Source of the DNA: Candidatus Saccharibacteria bacterium UBA4215
Lineage (GTDB): Bacteria; Patescibacteriota; Saccharimonadia; Saccharimonadales; Saccharimonadaceae
Direction: 5' to 3'
Assembly: GCA_002381485.1 (NCBI GenBank)
Contig: DFTJ01000023.1
Location: 1-5,900, forward strand
Length of the DNA: 5,900 nucleotides
Below, piece by piece: positions 5,751-5,900 of the stretch. Under the pieces are notes generated by a model. The model worked only from the letters and a program-made list of their open reading frames with translations, ran no database searches and was not told where the DNA came from. The position numbers and the translations under genes were made by a program. Every line of letters starts with the position of its first letter. The first letter of the stretch is position 1.

Positions 5751-5777
5751 GAGGGTGATTCACAAAGAATCACACTC
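5751..5777 (-). ncRNA. Alternative hairpin competing with the long stem
   Basis: GTGATTC (5755-5761) and GAATCAC (5767-5773) are perfect 7-bp complements around a 5-nt loop, extended by 3 bp after one mismatch. The 5767-5777 part is also the 3' arm of the 5763-5820 hairpin, so both cannot form at once. Confidence 0.5.
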
Positions 5778-5820
5778 AACTACGAGTACCGAAGTACTCA
5801 AGTAGGAATGTGACTCTTTG
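5763..5820 (-). ncRNA. 25-bp UUCG-capped hairpin
   Basis: On the minus strand, 5806-5820 pairs with 5763-5777 (15 bp including two G-U). Then 5802-5805 pairs with 5780-5783 (4 bp) and 5794-5799 with 5784-5789 (6 bp). The loop is UUCG (5790-5793) closed by C-G. A UU bulge (5800-5801) sits on the 5' side and another (5778-5779) on the 3' side. The regular build and wobble pattern indicate selection at RNA level. Confidence 0.7.
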
Positions 5821-5835
5821 GATGCTATAGATAGT

Positions 5836-5847
5836 GCCCACGTGGGC
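5836..5847. repeat. 12-bp perfect palindrome GCCCACGTGGGC
   Basis: A self-complementary 12-mer centred on CACGTG, between the two UUCG hairpins. It can fold as a 4-bp hairpin, act as an RNA dimer contact, or be a protein-binding site. A second CACGTG occurs at 5726-5731. Confidence 0.5.
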
Positions 5848-5863
5848 GAGGCCGAAGCCCCGC
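5846..5863 (-). ncRNA. 7-bp GC-rich UUCG hairpin
   Basis: GCGGGGC and GCCUCGC on the minus strand pair over 7 bp with one G-U around a C(UUCG)G loop. On the plus strand the G-U becomes an A-C mismatch. The GGGG at 5858-5861 can pair instead with CCCC at 5868-5871. Confidence 0.6.
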
Positions 5864-5900
5864 AGAAGGGGGTTAAAGGCTTGTGTAAAGTTCGGTGTGG

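Larger units (their letters stand above)
5714..5900 (-). ncRNA. Unidentified structured RNA or leader region, runs off the window
   Basis: About 190 bases without a supported ORF but dense in inverted repeats. Three of three imperfect pairs in its two main hairpins are G-U wobbles on the minus strand and A-C mismatches on the plus strand. Both hairpin loops read UUCG closed by C-G on the minus strand. This points to an RNA made from the minus strand, entering from beyond 5900. I could not match it to tmRNA, RNase P RNA, SRP RNA, 5S or 6S by the conserved motifs I know, and no U-tract terminator follows. It may be the 3' part of an RNA gene, a 3' UTR of an upstream gene, or a long leader reading into the surface gene. 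Confidence 0.55.

Noticed and set aside
5840..5863. Resemblance of plus-strand GGCGAGGCCGAA to a 23S rRNA segment
   Set aside because: Only about a dozen bases match, and the flanks do not continue as 23S rRNA. The same bases are explained by the UUCG hairpin on the other strand.
5700..5900. tmRNA, RNase P RNA, SRP RNA, 5S rRNA or tRNA
   Set aside because: No tRNA-like 3' end with a T-loop, no RNase P core motifs, no SRP GGAAGCAGCC-type loop, and no 5S or tRNA pattern on either strand.
1..5900. CRISPR array, insertion sequence or other mobile element
   Set aside because: No regularly spaced direct repeats, no transposase or integrase gene and no terminal inverted repeats were seen.
1..5900. 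Alternative genetic code with UGA as glycine
   Set aside because: The oxidoreductase and DUF5684 genes end at UGA at sensible protein ends, and no conserved glycine position reads UGA.

Overview
The window looks like a small-genome Patescibacterium, most likely Candidatus Saccharibacteria (TM7). This is inferred, not proven. The reasons are a surface protein with a DUF11-type domain and an LPKTG sorting signal, typical of that lineage from general knowledge; a divergent, shortened FolD; tight gene packing; and moderate G+C. UGA is a normal stop for at least two genes, which argues against the UGA=Gly relatives (Gracilibacteria/Absconditabacteria).

Layout, left to right: (1) 1-902 (+), the 3' part of a flavin/pyridine-nucleotide disulfide-oxidoreductase-family gene, split by a one-base frame change near 327-351. 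(2) 848-1372 (-), a three-helix membrane protein of DUF5684 type. (3) 1411-2244 (+), a divergent folD. (4) 2245-2616 (-), a stand-alone receiver-domain response regulator. (5) 2672-3955 (+), a soluble GAF-HisKA-HATPase histidine kinase. (6) 3929-4153 (-), a 74-residue one-helix protein. (7) 4170-4205 (-), an intrinsic terminator for the next gene. (8) 4263-5594 (-), the surface protein. (9) About 5714-5900, a non-coding stretch with strongly structured RNA potential on the minus strand, not recognised as a known family.

Genes 1 to 6 strictly alternate strand. The three convergent pairs share 55, 0 and 27 bp at their 3' ends with no terminator between them. The two divergent pairs start from gaps of 38 and 55 bp. 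Four genes have a -10-like hexamer only 6-7 nt before the start codon and no Shine-Dalgarno sequence, which suggests leaderless mRNAs. The surface gene instead has a good Shine-Dalgarno, a 5'-UTR hairpin and its own terminator.

Functionally, the kinase and the receiver probably form a two-component pair even though they are divergently transcribed; their -10 elements overlap. FolD serves one-carbon metabolism, the oxidoreductase redox chemistry, and the surface protein is likely sortase-anchored. The best candidate for something undescribed is the minus-strand structured RNA at the right edge. It has a 25-bp hairpin capped by UUCG, a second UUCG hairpin, and competing alternative pairings.
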